A stretch of 64,000 nt of DNA from SYFY01 sp041752315. GTDB taxonomy: Bacteria > Pseudomonadota > Gammaproteobacteria > Pseudomonadales > Azotimanducaceae. Positions within the stretch are counted from its first letter, which is position 1; each line of letters begins with the position of its first letter. Both the position numbers and the translations under genes were made by a program. Below, in pieces: positions 49,709 through 58,714 of this stretch. The stretch is taken from assembly GCA_041752315.1 (NCBI GenBank), contig JBGSHJ010000042.1:42401-106400 (forward strand). Direction: 5' to 3'. The notes beneath the pieces were generated by a model, which worked only from the letters and a program-made list of their open reading frames with translations, did no database searches and was not told the DNA's origin.

Positions 49709-50931
49709 GTTGCACTCCGAAGACTGAAATACGCGCGAATCTGCTGCTCTTCCTGAATCGCGTTGAGCAACTGGGACTGGATGCCAAGTTTGGTGAGCCG
49801 GTTGGTCACATCCTCCACTTCGGAATGGCTGCCAATCAGCACTTCAGCCTTGAGTTCTCCACCGTCCTGATCGTATTCAAGAGAGCGCAGTCGCGCGGCA
49901 CCCACCAGCGCTGCGGACAGATCCGATGTGAGTTGGGCAAAACCCGGTCCAGTGACGTCCGTGTGCTGTCCCAGTTTTTCGGCCAATGAACGACGCACAT
50001 TGCGCACGTTGGCTTCGCCAGGATACATCGCCGAGTACAGACTTCGAGCCTCCTGGTCGAGGGCTTCTCCCTGCCAGCGTGCCCAGAGACCTTCGCCGAT
50101 CAGCAGGACCCATGCGATCACGACCCAGGCAGATGCAACCAGCGCCACTGGACGCCAGAGGTTGCTTTGATTGTTTGACGTGTGGGCGGGAGCATAATTC
50201 CCCTGCAGCAGGTTGATGTTCTCATCCCTTCGCCAGTGGCTGACAAGATACTCGATGCTGCTGGTATTCATTTCCAGGTAGACGATTTCTGCGTCCGGTA
50301 ATTGCGCCGCTTCAAGAGGTTCGAGTTGGCCTCCGGCAATCTGTACCGTTGATGGTCCAATCGACTGCAGAACCATCAGCAGATTGCCCCTGTCAATCAT
50401 CGCCGCTTCAGTCGGCGAGCGGATGAGGGCAATCGGTCCGTCAATCAACACGTGCGTAGTTTTGTCATCACGTGGCAACAACTCCGTGTCCACCAGCAGG
50501 TAGCCAGGTTCGATACCCAGACTGCGAAGGCATTTCAGCCAACCTTCCAGGAGAACACGGTCCACGAGCTGACAACGAACGGGACGACCAGGGCGTATCT
50601 GATCACTGGCAATGTGCAAGCTCTCGATATCGGCCGATGCAAACTCTTCGACTGCAAACGGCAATGCACGACGCATTTGAGCGGCACTCTTGCCTGGCAC
50701 ACGCACCGTGAGCTCGAGAACCTGATCATGAGGGACCAGGAGCAACACGTTTCTGGCGTCCTTGATCCAGGTCTGGCTGGGATCCAGCAGGTCTGCAAGT
50801 CCCCTGTAGTCGGTGACTCCACGGCCTCGCAACTCTCCATCATCACCCTGCATCAGCCACTCGGCGGCCAATGACCAGCCGGATTCTTCTTCTCGTGCCG
50901 CAGACAGCAGGCGCAGACAAAGCAAAGCCAT
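49705..50931 (-). CDS. gspL: Type II secretion system protein L
   Basis: 408 residues from ATG 50931; the frame is open to 51114 inside gspK and that extension is rejected. A cytoplasmic actin-like domain (LLLVPHDQVLELTVRVPG, LPFAVEEFASADIESLHIA) is followed by a transmembrane helix near residue 265 (VALVASAWVVIAWVLLIG) and a periplasmic ferredoxin-like domain. GspL recruits the GspE ATPase and partners GspM. Gene order and four-base overlap with gspM agree. Confidence 0.94.
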   Translation of the reverse strand: MALLCLRLLSAAREEESGWSLAAEWLMQGDDGELRGRGVTDYRGLADLLDPSQTWIKDARNVLLLVPHDQVLELTVRVPGKSAAQMRRALPFAVEEFASADIESLHIASDQIRPGRPVRCQLVDRVLLEGWLKCLRSLGIEPGYLLVDTELLPRDDKTTHVLIDGPIALIRSPTEAAMIDRGNLLMVLQSIGPSTVQIAGGQLEPLEAAQLPDAEIVYLEMNTSSIEYLVSHWRRDENINLLQGNYAPAHTSNNQSNLWRPVALVASAWVVIAWVLLIGEGLWARWQGEALDQEARSLYSAMYPGEANVRNVRRSLAEKLGQHTDVTGPGFAQLTSDLSAALVGAARLRSLEYDQDGGELKAEVLIGSHSEVEDVTNRLTKLGIQSQLLNAIQEEQQIRAYFSLRSAT

Positions 50932-50986
50932 CTTCAGTTCCGTTTCAAGTGGTAAGCATCCGATTGTGAAAAGCAGGCATTCAGCT

Positions 50987-52045
50987 TCACTGCCCAGCCG
51001 CTCCAGGCGACTCAAGATCCTCTTCGACCTTGATCCCGATTCTCGAGCGAAAGTCCCGGCCGAAATCCCGCGACAGGATTGCGACCCTGCCCGTCGCCGG
51101 ATCGCGACGGGCAACCGACGACATTATGGTCACCGTTTCATCGATCTGCACGCGTGTGTCGATCCGGAAATACTCACTGACCACTGCAAGATACGTCGCA
51201 AACGGTGCAAGTTCAGGATGGGTCTGCAGGAATTCATCCACCGACCTGAAGTTTCTTCCCTCAACACTGAACGCGCGGTAGCGTGCCAGATCGGGCTGGG
51301 CGAGCAGCGACGCCAGGACATCCCCATCGACGGTATTGATATTCAGGATCAGTGATGTGACCGGCAGCACACAGGTGTAACGGGACAGCACACGGGTAGG
51401 ATCTTCATCCTGCCCATGCAGAAGGCGCAGTTCCGATTCGTGGCCCATGGCCGTATTGGGTGTCCTGTAAGGAGGATCGGCCAGCAGATACTCACTATCT
51501 TCGGCACCAAATCCGGTGGCGACGTCATCGGCATCGATCCAGTCAACGACCCGGTCCGCGATTCCCGGCGCCAATCCGAGCCCGGTGACCAGGTTGACCA
51601 TGAATCCCTTGATCGGTGCCGCATTCTCGTTGCCCAGCGCGTTCAGGTTGAAGCAGCCGTTGAGATCGCGTATCTGAACTTCGATCTGGCCTCCCTCATC
51701 AAGGGTCAAAGGCGGTAGCGCCCGCGCCCAGATTTCCTGCAGATGATCGCTGTCCTTTCCGGATTGGGTGAAATCTTCGTAGAGCGCCTGGCGCGCCAGA
51801 TCTTCCCCTCCCAGGGCATAACTCAGTCCCAGATCTGAAGCGAACGCGTTCTGGCTGCCTGCGATGAGCAGGGAGTGATTCACACTGAGTCTTACTGCGA
51901 TGGCGCTGAGAAACGCAAAAAACAGAAGTACCGTGATGAGTGCAATGCCCCGTCCACGCGAATTGCCATACACCCTGGATCGCGGCAAGACGGGGTCGCC
52001 TGAATCAGCCACCCGGTATCTCCCAGATGCGTTCGAGGGCACCAT
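50987..52045 (-). CDS. gspK: Type II secretion minor pseudopilin K
   Basis: 352 residues. The hydrophobic helix GIALITVLLFFAFLSAIAVRLS follows a basic leader ending SRGRG, the GspK-type prepilin cleavage site; as usual for GspK there is no Glu at +5. The large periplasmic part includes DLNGCFNLNAL, VVDWIDADD and DSEYLLADPPYRTPN, known GspK calcium-binding and helix blocks. Caps the pseudopilus tip with GspI and GspJ. The start is uncertain: GTG codons at 52012 and 51973 give shorter leaders; the listed start overlaps gspJ by 41 bases. Confidence 0.93.
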   Translation of the reverse strand: MVPSNASGRYRVADSGDPVLPRSRVYGNSRGRGIALITVLLFFAFLSAIAVRLSVNHSLLIAGSQNAFASDLGLSYALGGEDLARQALYEDFTQSGKDSDHLQEIWARALPPLTLDEGGQIEVQIRDLNGCFNLNALGNENAAPIKGFMVNLVTGLGLAPGIADRVVDWIDADDVATGFGAEDSEYLLADPPYRTPNTAMGHESELRLLHGQDEDPTRVLSRYTCVLPVTSLILNINTVDGDVLASLLAQPDLARYRAFSVEGRNFRSVDEFLQTHPELAPFATYLAVVSEYFRIDTRVQIDETVTIMSSVARRDPATGRVAILSRDFGRDFRSRIGIKVEEDLESPGAAGQ

Positions 52046-52625
52046 ATGGCGGTGCTTCCAGTCGCATGATGACTGCCGCCAATGCAGCTCTGTTCTCCTG
52101 ACCGCCAGTACTTACCTGCGGCCAGAAGTCATGCATGTTTCCAGCCTGGTCGACCACGTTGAATTCCATCTTCTGGACGTCGTTCAGCAGGACCTGGACC
52201 AGGGGTTGTGAATCCTGGCTGCGATCCAGCACGGGCCAGAAATAACGTTGCAGTTCGTGTTTTTCCTCATCCAGACGATAGGCCACCCGTTGCAGTTCCG
52301 AGCGCGGCTGGCCGAAGGGATTGCGCCAACCGGAACGCGTGAATTCGATGCGGTCATCATCTTCAAGGTGAATCGCAGGCTGTTGGTCACCATGTTCGTC
52401 CCGAATGCTGCGACGCTGGATCTGCATGAAATCGCGCTTGAGAATGGACATTGCACGCTGCAGTTCAATCAAACGAGCGCCCCTCTCCGACAGAATGACC
52501 TGCTGATTCGATACCCGACTGATCAGCTGCGTTCCCATGAGTCCGACGATCGCAAAGATGAACAGGGCCACCAGAATTTCTATCAGGGTGAAACCGATGG
52601 CGTGATTCCTGTTCATCCTGCCCAT
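52005..52625 (-). CDS. gspJ: Type II secretion minor pseudopilin J
   Basis: 206 residues. Prepilin signal ending in Gly followed by FTLIEILVALFIFAIVGLMG, with Glu at +5; then the GspJ body (RAMSILKRDFMQIQRRSIRD, YRLDEEKHELQRYFWPVLD). Part of the pseudopilus tip complex, processed by the prepilin peptidase. Two bases separate it from gspI, and it overlaps gspK by 41 bases. Confidence 0.94.
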   Translation of the reverse strand: MGRMNRNHAIGFTLIEILVALFIFAIVGLMGTQLISRVSNQQVILSERGARLIELQRAMSILKRDFMQIQRRSIRDEHGDQQPAIHLEDDDRIEFTRSGWRNPFGQPRSELQRVAYRLDEEKHELQRYFWPVLDRSQDSQPLVQVLLNDVQKMEFNVVDQAGNMHDFWPQVSTGGQENRAALAAVIMRLEAPPYGALERIWEIPGG

Positions 52626-52627
52626 GA

Positions 52628-53008
52628 TCAGAACCGCCCCAGGAACGCAGCCTGGTGATCAAGAGGACCTACCGCCTTGCCCTTTTCATCCAGTTCAAAA
52701 ACGTCCACTTCCACACGCTGTACCATGGGATGATCCGTCGCCTTGACCTCGCGCCGCAATTCCCAACGTCTTCCGCCGGAGTCGACACGCGTGACCTCTC
52801 GCCCTGTTGGCAACGCCTCGGAGCGCAATCGTTGGGCAAGTCGCATTCGAGTGAGATGGTCTTCGCCAATCCAGTGGGCGAGTTGGCGTCGCTCGATACT
52901 GTGGGTCTGGGAGGCAATGTTGCTCACCGTCGTTGCGACGATGATTCCAGCAGTGGCAAGGATCACGAGAGCCACCAGCATTTCAATGAGGGTGAAGCCG
53001 GACCTCAT
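52628..53008 (-). CDS. gspI: Type II secretion minor pseudopilin I
   Basis: 126 residues. Very short leader MRSG followed by FTLIEMLVALVILATAGI (Glu at +5), then HWIGEDHLTRMRLAQRL and RRWELRREVKATDHPMVQRVEV, the compact GspI fold. Minor pseudopilin that nucleates the tip with GspJ and GspK. Overlaps gspH by four bases. Confidence 0.94.
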   Translation of the reverse strand: MRSGFTLIEMLVALVILATAGIIVATTVSNIASQTHSIERRQLAHWIGEDHLTRMRLAQRLRSEALPTGREVTRVDSGGRRWELRREVKATDHPMVQRVEVDVFELDEKGKAVGPLDHQAAFLGRF

Positions 53009-53598
53009 TCCTCTGGCTCTTCGATGCTCGCGGTCACCCGCTGCAGCCCATCGCTGCTGATGATCCAGGGTGTCCCCTCCCCTGCAGGCACGAAGCGCAG
53101 CGTGAATGGGGTGACCTCACCGCTGGACAGGAGCAGGATTTCTGGCAGCAACTCATTTCTGTCACCCGTTTCCAGAGTGCGGTCCTGGTCTGCCGACGTG
53201 TCTGCGTCCGCTGAACGGTCGTCCGGTTCCGCCATGGACAATTGGGCCTTGAGCGCCTTGTGATCGAACCCTTCGCTCGTCAATTCGAGCATCGTGTCGG
53301 CTGGCAAGGTGACCGCCTTGAAAACCGGATCAGTGACCGTTTGCCATATCTGCGCCTGCGGATCGAACTCCAGGAACTGGTAACCGTCCTGACGGACAAA
53401 AACTCCCCACTCGCGGTTGCGTTGCAACGCCTGTGCGCGGGCAAGTTCGATACGCTGGGCCGTGGCTTCAGAAATGCTGGTCAGAGCCTGCCGATTCCCA
53501 CCCCCGGAAAAAGCGAATTGCACGACGCTGGCGAGGATTCCGATGATCGCAACAACCACCAGCATCTCGATCAGGGTAAACCCGATTCGAGGTCTCAT
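53005..53598 (-). CDS. gspH: Type II secretion minor pseudopilin H
   Basis: 197 residues. Leader MRPRIG followed by FTLIEMLVVVAIIGILASVVQF, then RIELARAQALQRNREWGVFVRQDGYQF, characteristic of the GspH/FimT fold. The central region (about 120-150) is acidic and longer than in compact GspH proteins. Minor pseudopilin linking the tip to the GspG shaft. Lies nine bases after gspG. Confidence 0.93.
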   Translation of the reverse strand: MRPRIGFTLIEMLVVVAIIGILASVVQFAFSGGGNRQALTSISEATAQRIELARAQALQRNREWGVFVRQDGYQFLEFDPQAQIWQTVTDPVFKAVTLPADTMLELTSEGFDHKALKAQLSMAEPDDRSADADTSADQDRTLETGDRNELLPEILLLSSGEVTPFTLRFVPAGEGTPWIISSDGLQRVTASIEEPEE

Positions 53599-53607
53599 CC
53601 GACCACT

Positions 53608-54051
53608 TCATAGATCAGAAAAATTGATATCTGCATCGAACCCTTCGCCACCTTCGTTGCCATCTGCTCCCAGACTGTAGAGGTTGAAAGCCGCCCCGCT
53701 GCGTTCATACACGTACGGTGAACCCCATGGATCGGTAGGCAACGCCTTGATGTAGGCATCAGGGTTGTAGTTCTTGGGTTCGGGAAATCCGCTGGGGCGA
53801 GATACCAACGCCTCCAGACCTTGCTCGCTGGATGGGTACTGATAGTTGTCGAGCCGGTAGAGATCCAGGGCAGCCGCGATACTGCGCAGATCCGTTTGCG
53901 CCGCCGTTACCCGTGCCTGATCCGGCCGCGACATGAACGTCGGAACGATGATTGCGCCGAGGATGCCAATGATCACGACTACGATCATGATCTCTATGAG
54001 CGTAAATCCCTTGCGGGGAATGGCGTGCATGAATTGCGCTTGGGATCGCAT
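53608..54051 (-). CDS. gspG: Type II secretion major pseudopilin G
   Basis: 147 residues. Leader ending RKG, then FTLIEIMIVVVIIGILGAIIVPTF with Glu at +5; followed by DLRSIAAALDLYRLDNYQYPSSEQGLEALV and LPTDPWGSPYVY, the most conserved GspG blocks including the calcium-loop region near the end. Main subunit of the periplasmic pseudopilus. Lies ten bases downstream of gspF. Confidence 0.97.
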   Translation of the reverse strand: MRSQAQFMHAIPRKGFTLIEIMIVVVIIGILGAIIVPTFMSRPDQARVTAAQTDLRSIAAALDLYRLDNYQYPSSEQGLEALVSRPSGFPEPKNYNPDAYIKALPTDPWGSPYVYERSGAAFNLYSLGADGNEGGEGFDADINFSDL

Positions 54052-54061
54052 GTGTCTTCCT

Positions 54062-55273
54062 TCAGATTGCCGTATTCATGTTCAGAATCGGGAGCAGTAC
54101 GGCCATGACGATGAACAGCACCACGCCGCCCATGATCACCAGCATCGCCGGCTGGAACAGACTGACAATGGTCGTGACCACCCTTTCCACTTCGTTTTGC
54201 TGGTGAGCCGCAACCCGTTCGAGCATGGTATCGAGTTCGCCACTGGCCTCACCGCTCGCCACCATGTGCAACAGCATGGGTGGAAAGTAGCCAACACCCT
54301 CAAGTGCGCTACGCAGGCTTGCCCCTTCGCTGACACGCTGGGTTGCTTCATTCAACCGTTGGCGCAGCCAGGTGTTGCCAACAATGTCCTTGGCGATTGT
54401 CATCCCTTCCACCAGCGGGACCCCGCTGCCACCGAGTATGGACAGGGTATTTGCATAGCGCGCCGCATTGGTGCTGCGGGAAATACGTTTGAGCAAGGGC
54501 AGTTCGAGCAGGCGACGGTCCCATTGGAGGCGGAAGTCCGGCTGTTGCAGCAGCCAGCGCATCAGGCTGACAACCGCAGCTCCTGCCGCAATCACTGCCC
54601 ACCACCAACTGGCAAGAAAATCCGACATCGCGATCAACACCGCAGTCACTGTCGGCAAGGATTGCCCAGAATTTTCGATCACCGAAACCATGTCCGGCAC
54701 GACATAAACCATCAGGGCTCCGACAATCAGGATGGCCAGCACCAAGAGGACTACCGGGTAGATGAGCGCCATTTCGACATTGCGGCTCGATTCGTACTGT
54801 CGCTCCAGGTAGTCAGCAAGGTTTTCGAGCACCTTGTCCAGGTGGCCAGACTGCTCACCGGACGCGACCGTCGAACGATACAGCGTGGTGAAGCTTGCAG
54901 GAAACTCGGCAAGGCTGGCGGCGAGTGAATGACCTTCCAGCACCTTGCTGCGAATGCCCATGACCAGGGCATTCACGGACTGTTTGTCAGCTTGTTGTGC
55001 AATCGCCTGCAGGGATTCTTCGATCGGCAGTCCGGCCTTCGAAAGGGTAGCCAGCTGTCGGGTGATGAGAACGCGGTCCAGCCGATTGAGAGACCGCCGA
55101 AACGACCAGCCTGCGCCTTTGGTCGGCGTTTTGCCGGCGGCCGGTCTGATTTCCAGCGGTGCCAGACCCTGGTCACGCAACAACTGACGTACGTGGCGCT
55201 GACTGTCACCCTCAAGAACCCCTTTGCGCTCCTTGCTGTGGGTATCGAGAGCAAGATACTCAAACGCCGCCAT
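54062..55273 (-). CDS. gspF: Type II secretion inner-membrane protein F
   Basis: 403 residues. Polytopic GspF/PilC protein: N-terminal FEYLALDTHSKERKGVLEGDS and first cytoplasmic domain with LATLSKAGLPIEESLQAIA, then TM segments (VVLLVLAILIVGALMVYVVPD), a second repeat domain with ANTLSILGGSGVPLVEGMTIA and a last C-terminal helix. The central inner-membrane platform protein. Lies 24 bases after gspE in the same operon. Confidence 0.96.
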   Translation of the reverse strand: MAAFEYLALDTHSKERKGVLEGDSQRHVRQLLRDQGLAPLEIRPAAGKTPTKGAGWSFRRSLNRLDRVLITRQLATLSKAGLPIEESLQAIAQQADKQSVNALVMGIRSKVLEGHSLAASLAEFPASFTTLYRSTVASGEQSGHLDKVLENLADYLERQYESSRNVEMALIYPVVLLVLAILIVGALMVYVVPDMVSVIENSGQSLPTVTAVLIAMSDFLASWWWAVIAAGAAVVSLMRWLLQQPDFRLQWDRRLLELPLLKRISRSTNAARYANTLSILGGSGVPLVEGMTIAKDIVGNTWLRQRLNEATQRVSEGASLRSALEGVGYFPPMLLHMVASGEASGELDTMLERVAAHQQNEVERVVTTIVSLFQPAMLVIMGGVVLFIVMAVLLPILNMNTAI

Positions 55274-55297
55274 CTGCCCTCACAGCGCACTGCATGC

Positions 55298-56851
55298 TCA
55301 CGCCACTCCTTCAAGGGATACACGAAGTACTTCCTGCACCGTGGTCACGCCAGCCATTACCTTGTCGAAGCCATCTGCCTTGATGTCGGGTGATTTTTGT
55401 CGGACATAGTCGCGGAGCGACAATTCTGAACTGCGGTCATGGACGAGTTGTCGGAATCGGTCATCGATCGGAATCAGTTCATAGATGCCTGTGCGCCCGC
55501 GGAATCCGGTATGTCCGCAGGCATCACAACCGACCGGGTCGTAGACCTGTGCTCGCGAAACGCCCATGAGCCTCAGTTCCGATGGCGTCGCAAACCTCGG
55601 TTTTCTGCAATCAGGACAGAGAACGCGCACCAGTCGCTGAGCCAGAACGCCAACCAGGCTTGACGACAGCAGGAAAGGTTCAACGCCCATGTCAACCAGA
55701 CGGGAAATGGCACCAACGGCTGTATTGGTGTGCAGGGTCGAGAGAACGAGGTGGCCTGTGAGACTGGCCTGAATCGCCACCTCGGCAGTTTCCAGATCAC
55801 GAATTTCGCCGACCATGACCACATCGGGGTCCTGTCGCAGGATGGCCCGCAAGCCACGCGCAAACGTCATGTCCGCCTTGGTATTCACCTGCGTCTGGCC
55901 GATACCGGGCAAGTTGTATTCGATGGGATCCTCGACCGTCAGTACATTGATGGAACTGGAGTCAAGCTCGGACAGCGAGGCGTAGAGTGTTGTCGTCTTC
56001 CCGGAGCCGGTTGGACCCGTGACCAGAAAAATGCCGTGCGGCAGGTTGACCAGCCGCCGAAGTGTTTCCAGACGATCCGGCGACATCCCCAGATTATCCA
56101 GTCGGAGTCGGCCAGCCTGCTTGTCGAGCAAGCGCATGACCACACGCTCACCGTTGCTGGCTGGCATGGTCGACACCCTGACATCAACCTCCCTGCCACC
56201 AATGCGAATGCTGATCCGTCCATCCTGCGGGACTCGCTTTTCGGCGATGTCCAGTCTCGCCATGACCTTGATGCGGGAAACAAGCAGGGGCGCCAGCTCA
56301 CGCCTGGGCTGCACAACCTCCCGCATGACGCCGTCAACACGAAAACGGACAACCAGGGCCCTTTCAAAGGTTTCGATATGAATATCGGACGCGGACTCGC
56401 GAATGGCTTCTGCCAGCAGGGCGTTGATCAGACGAATGATGGGCGCGTCGTCCGCTTGATCGAGAAGATCATCCGGTTGCGGCAAGGCTTCTGCCAGGCT
56501 CAACAGATTGATTTCATCGTCCATGTCTTCAACCATCTGCCGCGCAGCGGATGTATCCCGGGCGTAGGCATCGGTCAGGAGGCGATCAAAATCGGCCGCC
56601 GTCACGAGCTTGAGCAATAACTCACGGCGTGCGACGCGCTTGAGCTCGGACAGTACGGCAAGGCTCGGTTTCGCCTTGCAGGCGACTTCAACCTGGTGGG
56701 AGGGTAATGCCGTGTCGGTCAGCACCACACCATGGCGCTTGGCATAAGCAAACGGCAATCGTGTCACCTGATCTGCTTCACGCTGTCCATTGTCGTGGGT
56801 CACACCATGCATTCCAGACTTCGCATTGACAGAAGAAGAAAGTTGAATCAT
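55298..56851 (-). CDS. gspE: Type II secretion ATPase E
   Basis: 517 residues from ATG 56851; frame open upstream to 56983 but not family-like. Walker A GPTGSGKT at 279-286, Asp box VLTVEDPIEYNLPGIGQTQVN, Walker B region RQDPDVVMVGEIRD, His box GHLVLSTLHTNTAV, and a zinc-binding CPDC...CDAC region near residue 440-465. Hexameric cytoplasmic ATPase that drives pseudopilus assembly. First gene of the gspEFGHIJKLM operon; no gspC or gspD precedes it. The 90-base divergent spacer toward the sigma factor gene should hold its promoter. Confidence 0.97.
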   Translation of the reverse strand: MIQLSSSVNAKSGMHGVTHDNGQREADQVTRLPFAYAKRHGVVLTDTALPSHQVEVACKAKPSLAVLSELKRVARRELLLKLVTAADFDRLLTDAYARDTSAARQMVEDMDDEINLLSLAEALPQPDDLLDQADDAPIIRLINALLAEAIRESASDIHIETFERALVVRFRVDGVMREVVQPRRELAPLLVSRIKVMARLDIAEKRVPQDGRISIRIGGREVDVRVSTMPASNGERVVMRLLDKQAGRLRLDNLGMSPDRLETLRRLVNLPHGIFLVTGPTGSGKTTTLYASLSELDSSSINVLTVEDPIEYNLPGIGQTQVNTKADMTFARGLRAILRQDPDVVMVGEIRDLETAEVAIQASLTGHLVLSTLHTNTAVGAISRLVDMGVEPFLLSSSLVGVLAQRLVRVLCPDCRKPRFATPSELRLMGVSRAQVYDPVGCDACGHTGFRGRTGIYELIPIDDRFRQLVHDRSSELSLRDYVRQKSPDIKADGFDKVMAGVTTVQEVLRVSLEGVA

Positions 56852-56941
56852 ATCAGGCCGATGCACAGTAGACCGGTGATTGTGCCGCAGGAATGTGACA
56901 GGTGTTAGACTCCGGCGCCACGCAGATGACGGAAGGCGATT

Positions 56942-57466
56942 CTGTCCAAGACCCCTGCACCGCCCCTGGTCGTCGACCTCCATGCCCGTTATGGTGGCCG
57001 ACTGGTACGTTACCTGACGAACAAGTTTGGTGACCCTGACGAAGCTCGCGACATCGCCCAGGATGCGTGGCTGCGCATATCCCGATTGCGGGATCCATCA
57101 ATGCTTGAAAATCCACGTGCGTTTCTGTTCCAGATCGCAACCAACCTCGGTATTGATCGTGTTCGACGCAGTCAACTCGCCCGCCGGGCCGGGATCGAAG
57201 AAATCGAGGAGGAATCGCTTTCACCCGCCGCCGAAGAAACCGTCAGCCAGAGACAGTCGCTCGAATTGATTGAACAGGCGCTGAACGCGCTTCCGGACAA
57301 GTGCCGACAGGCGTTTGTGCTGCACCGTTTCGATGGATTGTCGTATGCGGAAATCGCGGTCAGGCTAGGTGTGTCACAAAGCATGGTGGAAAAGTACATC
57401 ATCCAGGCACTGAAGGCGTTCCGGGTCCGGTTGAAAGCCGCCGAAAGCCCAGGGAGTGGCTCGTGA
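56942..57466 (+). CDS. ECF-type RNA polymerase sigma factor (FecI-like), non-canonical start
   Basis: About 174 residues. Region 2: LHARYGGRLVRYLTNKFGDPDEARDIAQDAWLRI; region 4: ALPDKCRQAFVLHRFDGLSYAEIAVRLGVSQSMVEKYIIQAL. These mark FecI-like ECF sigma factors. The frame is closed by a TGA at 56927-56929, and between that and the TTG at 57086, which would remove most of region 2, there is no in-frame ATG, GTG or TTG. GGAAGG at 56931-56936 is suitably placed for the CTG at 56942 (or ATT 56939). I list the CTG start, which gives a complete region 2. The fecR and receptor genes downstream complete a cell-surface signalling unit. Confidence 0.85.
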   Translation: MSKTPAPPLVVDLHARYGGRLVRYLTNKFGDPDEARDIAQDAWLRISRLRDPSMLENPRAFLFQIATNLGIDRVRRSQLARRAGIEEIEEESLSPAAEETVSQRQSLELIEQALNALPDKCRQAFVLHRFDGLSYAEIAVRLGVSQSMVEKYIIQALKAFRVRLKAAESPGSGS

Positions 57467-57619
57467 TTCGCGCTGACCTCGTCCTGATCCGGACGATCGG
57501 TGCACCAGAATGTGATCCAGCGCACACCAACTGCATTTATTTGGTGCGGACACTGAGGTGTCGAGCCCGCAGTTCGTCTCGTCTGACAGGTCACCGGAAG
57601 AGGACTCTCTCGTTCAATC

Positions 57620-58546
57620 ATGTCCATTGATCACGAACCAGGCGCCGTTGAATCAAACGATCAGCAGCGTGTCGAGACCGAGGCCATCGAATGGCTGGCC
57701 AAGCTGCGACGACCAGAAATTTCCGATGCGGAGCAGGCCGCGTTTGCGATCTGGTTAGGGGCCGACCTCTCGCATAGACAGACCTTCGACGAGCTGCTCA
57801 AGGTATGGGATCTCAGCGGACAGCTTCGCCATCGTGTCACCGGCGGGCACCGGCGATGGATCGCTGCAGCGGCAACCGTGCTCCTGGCACTTTCGTTGTG
57901 GACCTTTGCCCCCGACACCGATCATTACCAGACCGGTACTGGCGAACAGATTTCGGTCGATCTGCGGGATGGTTCCCGTCTGCAGATCAATACGGAAACG
58001 TCACTCCAGGTTGATCTGGCAGACAAGATCAGGCACGTGGATCTGCGGCAAGGCGAAGTTTTTTTTACAGTCTCTCCTGACACGGAGCGACCCTTCGAAA
58101 TCAAGGCTGGACCGACAACCATCAGGGTGGTCGGGACTTCTTTCAACGTCCGTCATATCGATGGCGTTGTACGAGTCGAAGTGCTGGAAGGAATCGTGCA
58201 GGTCGGGCATGACAGCCACACAACTCCTCGTGAGCTTGGAGCTTTCGAAGGCATTGAATTCCTCCATGACGCGGAACATCAGCTATCGGTTCCTGCAGCC
58301 GAGACCGCTCCGTGGCGTGAAGGCAAGGTCATCTACCGGGATGTTGAACTTGGCAAACTGCTGATCGATCTTGATCGGTATCTTCCCGGCAGGCTCAGTC
58401 TGGCTGAAGACGACCTGGCCGGAATTCGCGTGACCGCAGTATTGGAACTGGAAGATCGGACGGCGATGCTCGATGCACTGGCCAGCAGCCTCGATCTCAA
58501 GTGGACCAAAGTCTCAAGCGATCTGATCCTTGTTTCGAGAGGTTGA
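57620..58546 (+). CDS. FecR-family anti-sigma/transmembrane signal protein
   Basis: 308 residues. N-terminal cytoplasmic DUF4880-type helix region (EAIEWLAKLRRPEISDAEQAAFAIWLGADLSHRQTFDEL), a transmembrane helix near 82-98 (WIAAAATVLLALSLWTF), then the periplasmic FecR domain (YQTGTGEQISVDLRDGSRLQINTETSL, RHVDLRQGEVFFTVS, FEIKAGPTTIRVVGTSFNVRH). It receives a signal from an STN-bearing receptor and controls the sigma factor. Located 153 bases after the sigma factor and before the receptor, the classic order. Confidence 0.95.
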   Translation: MSIDHEPGAVESNDQQRVETEAIEWLAKLRRPEISDAEQAAFAIWLGADLSHRQTFDELLKVWDLSGQLRHRVTGGHRRWIAAAATVLLALSLWTFAPDTDHYQTGTGEQISVDLRDGSRLQINTETSLQVDLADKIRHVDLRQGEVFFTVSPDTERPFEIKAGPTTIRVVGTSFNVRHIDGVVRVEVLEGIVQVGHDSHTTPRELGAFEGIEFLHDAEHQLSVPAAETAPWREGKVIYRDVELGKLLIDLDRYLPGRLSLAEDDLAGIRVTAVLELEDRTAMLDALASSLDLKWTKVSSDLILVSRG

Positions 58547-58714
58547 CTGGCGCGGAGCGACGTTATCCGAGGATTCCTGGCATGAATTTTCCTGATCCCG
58601 GTTTGCCGCCGCTGCGGTCAGGTTTAGCATCCGTGGGGTCACTGTCTCCGTTCAGGTGCAGGCATCAGCCAGTCGATCCAATCAGTCATCCGCGGGCAGA
58701 GATCCGTCGCCATT

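Noticed and set aside
53933..54928. Plus-strand open frame of 331 codons inside gspG/gspF
   Set aside because: Gln/His/Arg-rich antisense translation; the gsp genes on the minus strand are unmistakable.
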